Shown: positions 6,374 through 7,575 of the stretch, one piece after another
Numbering within the stretch: position 1 is the stretch's first letter
Layout of the letters: each line of letters opens with the position of its first letter
NCBI GenBank assembly: GCA_030523385.1
Contig: JAUNIV010000102.1
Location: 1-7,575 of the forward strand
Direction of reading: 5' to 3'
Length of the DNA: 7,575 nucleotides
Source of the DNA: Bacteroidales bacterium
GTDB lineage: Bacteria > Bacteroidota > Bacteroidia > Bacteroidales > Bacteroidaceae
The notes under the pieces: model-generated
What the model was told of the DNA's origin: nothing
Database searches by the model: none
What the model saw: the letters and a program-made list of their open reading frames with translations, nothing else
Program-made: the position numbers and the translations under genes

Positions 6374-6440
6374 GCAGAGAGAAACACTATTATATATAAT
6401 ATAAGGTATAGAGAAGAAACAATAAAAAACGAACACAGAT
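6374..6440 (+). other. AT-rich spacer with a 14-bp palindrome inside the exporter operon
   Basis: The 67-bp gap between permease 2 and the adaptor gene contains the perfect palindrome TATTATATATAATA at 6388-6401. There is no G+C-rich hairpin with a T-run, so it is not a terminator, and no TAnnTTTG box, so a second promoter is not evident. It may simply be a low-complexity spacer or an RNA-processing site. Confidence 0.35.
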
Positions 6441-7532
6441 ATGAAAAAGTATGTAAAGATTGCGTTGTTAGTCATCATCGGACTAATTTTCTTAGGGACT
6501 TTCGTATTCCTCTACCAGAAGTCCCAACCCCAAAAGACTCTGTATGAAACACTGAAAGTGGAAACGACAGACTTAGAGAAGAACACCGTAGCCACCGGCA
6601 AGATAGAGCCGCGGGATGAAATCCTCATCAAGCCTCAGATTTCGGGCATCATTGACGAAGTTTATAAGGAAGCCGGACAAAACGTGCGCAAAGGCGAAGT
6701 GATAGCTAAGGTAAAAGTAATACCCGAATTGGGACAACTCAACTCCGCAGAAAGCCGCGTGCGGTTGGCCGAAATCAATGCCAAACAAGGAGAAACAGAC
6801 TTTGCACGCATGAAGAAACTGTATGAAGACAAGCTGATAAGCAGTGAAGAGTACGAGAAAAGCGAAGTAACCGTGAAGCAGGTGCGCGAGGAGCTGCAGG
6901 CCGCCAAAGACAACTTAGAGATTGTGAAGGAAGGTATCACGCAAAACAGTGCTTCGTTCAGCAGCACGCTTATCCGCTCCACCATAGACGGACTAATACT
7001 GGACGTGCCGGTGAAGGCAGGTAATTCGGTCATCATGAGTAATACCTTCAACGACGGTACCACCATAGCCACCGTAGCCAATATGAACGACTTGATATTC
7101 CGTGGCAACATCGACGAGACCGAAGTGGGACGCATACACGAAGGCATGCCCGTAAAGATTACCTTAGGTGCCTTGCAGAACATGGAGTTTGATGCCATGC
7201 TGGAATACATCTCGCCCAAAGGCGTGGAAGAGAACGGTGCCAACCAGTTTGAGATAAAGGCTGCCATCACTGTGCCCGACAGCGTTACCATCCGCTCCGG
7301 CTACAGTGCCAACGCCCAAATCGTATTGGCACAGGCCAGTCAGGTACTCGCCATTCCCGAAAGTGCCGTAGAGTTTCAAGGCGATTCTACCTTCGTCTAT
7401 GTACTGACCGACAGTGTGCCCGAACAGCAGTTCAGCCGCCGATACATCGAAACGGGCATGAGCGACGGCATCAAGATAGAGATAAAGAAAGGACTGAGCA
7501 TGAACGATGTAGTGCGCGGCGCACAGAAATAA
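6441..7532 (+). CDS. MacA/HlyD-type periplasmic adaptor (membrane fusion protein)
   Basis: The 363-aa protein links an inner-membrane ABC exporter to an outer-membrane channel. An uncleaved N-terminal anchor (about 6-25, preceded by KK and K) holds it in the inner membrane; there is no lipobox cysteine. The order of domains is typical: first half of the lipoyl domain (about 58-92, with the KPQISGIIDEV segment), a helical coiled-coil hairpin rich in Lys/Glu (about 98-166), second lipoyl half (about 176-197, RSTIDGLILDV), a beta-barrel (about 210-297) and a membrane-proximal domain (about 298-363, beginning VLAIPESAV). The short hairpin resembles MacA rather than long HlyD hairpins. Its position after a MacB-like ATPase and permeases supports a MacAB-TolC-like tripartite exporter. 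The substrate is unknown. Confidence 0.92.
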   Translation: MKKYVKIALLVIIGLIFLGTFVFLYQKSQPQKTLYETLKVETTDLEKNTVATGKIEPRDEILIKPQISGIIDEVYKEAGQNVRKGEVIAKVKVIPELGQLNSAESRVRLAEINAKQGETDFARMKKLYEDKLISSEEYEKSEVTVKQVREELQAAKDNLEIVKEGITQNSASFSSTLIRSTIDGLILDVPVKAGNSVIMSNTFNDGTTIATVANMNDLIFRGNIDETEVGRIHEGMPVKITLGALQNMEFDAMLEYISPKGVEENGANQFEIKAAITVPDSVTIRSGYSANAQIVLAQASQVLAIPESAVEFQGDSTFVYVLTDSVPEQQFSRRYIETGMSDGIKIEIKKGLSMNDVVRGAQK

Positions 7533-7550
7533 CATTAAAACACGAAGAAC

Positions 7551-7575
7551 ATGAAACAAAACATCATATTGATAG
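7551..7575 (+). CDS. Start of the next exporter-operon gene, cut by the window edge
   Basis: An ATG 18 nt after the adaptor stop opens a frame reading MKQNIILI before the window ends. A lysine followed by a hydrophobic run is what a signal peptide or first membrane span looks like. In MacAB-like operons a TolC-family outer-membrane protein or a further permease is often next, so either is possible. Eight residues are not enough to identify it. Confidence 0.45.

Overview
The window looks like chromosomal DNA from a Bacteroides-type organism (order Bacteroidales). The main evidence is the promoter type: matches to the Bacteroidales -7 consensus TAnnTTTG lie upstream of several genes, one of them with a well-placed -33 TTTG, while ribosome binding sites are mostly weak. 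Gene content and protein style (ROK kinase, RhaM-type mutarotase, split MacB-like ABC exporter) fit the same group. Genus and species cannot be fixed from the sequence alone.

Layout. On the left, a complete minus-strand zinc-dependent medium-chain alcohol dehydrogenase (58-1092) has its own promoter. A 283-bp AT-rich divergent spacer separates it from a very small plus-strand gene (1376-1510, 44 aa). That gene has a consensus -7 box, a leader hairpin, further potential RNA structure across its coding region and stop codon, and a strong hairpin terminator. The same terminator also closes the next minus-strand unit: a ROK-family sugar kinase (2010-2981) translationally coupled through TAATG to a RhaM-family sugar mutarotase (1621-2010). 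These two probably form a small sugar-processing operon.

A 150-bp divergent control region (2982-3131) then separates the kinase operon from a plus-strand operon that runs out of the window. In order this encodes a MacB-type ABC ATPase (3132-3851), two different but related MacB/FtsX-type permeases (3867-5126 and 5132-6373), a membrane-anchored MacA/HlyD-type periplasmic adaptor (6441-7532), and the first codons of another gene starting at 7551. Together these form a MacAB-like export machine in which ATPase and permease are separate proteins and the permease is probably a heterodimer. The cut-off gene may be the outer-membrane (TolC-type) partner or another exporter subunit, but too little is present to tell. 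The exported substrate is not evident.

Most of the window is ordinary. No mobile element, CRISPR array, tRNA or rRNA was seen. The least explained part is the small-protein/structured-RNA locus at about 1293-1587, followed by a perfect inverted repeat at the presumed 5' end of the exporter transcript.
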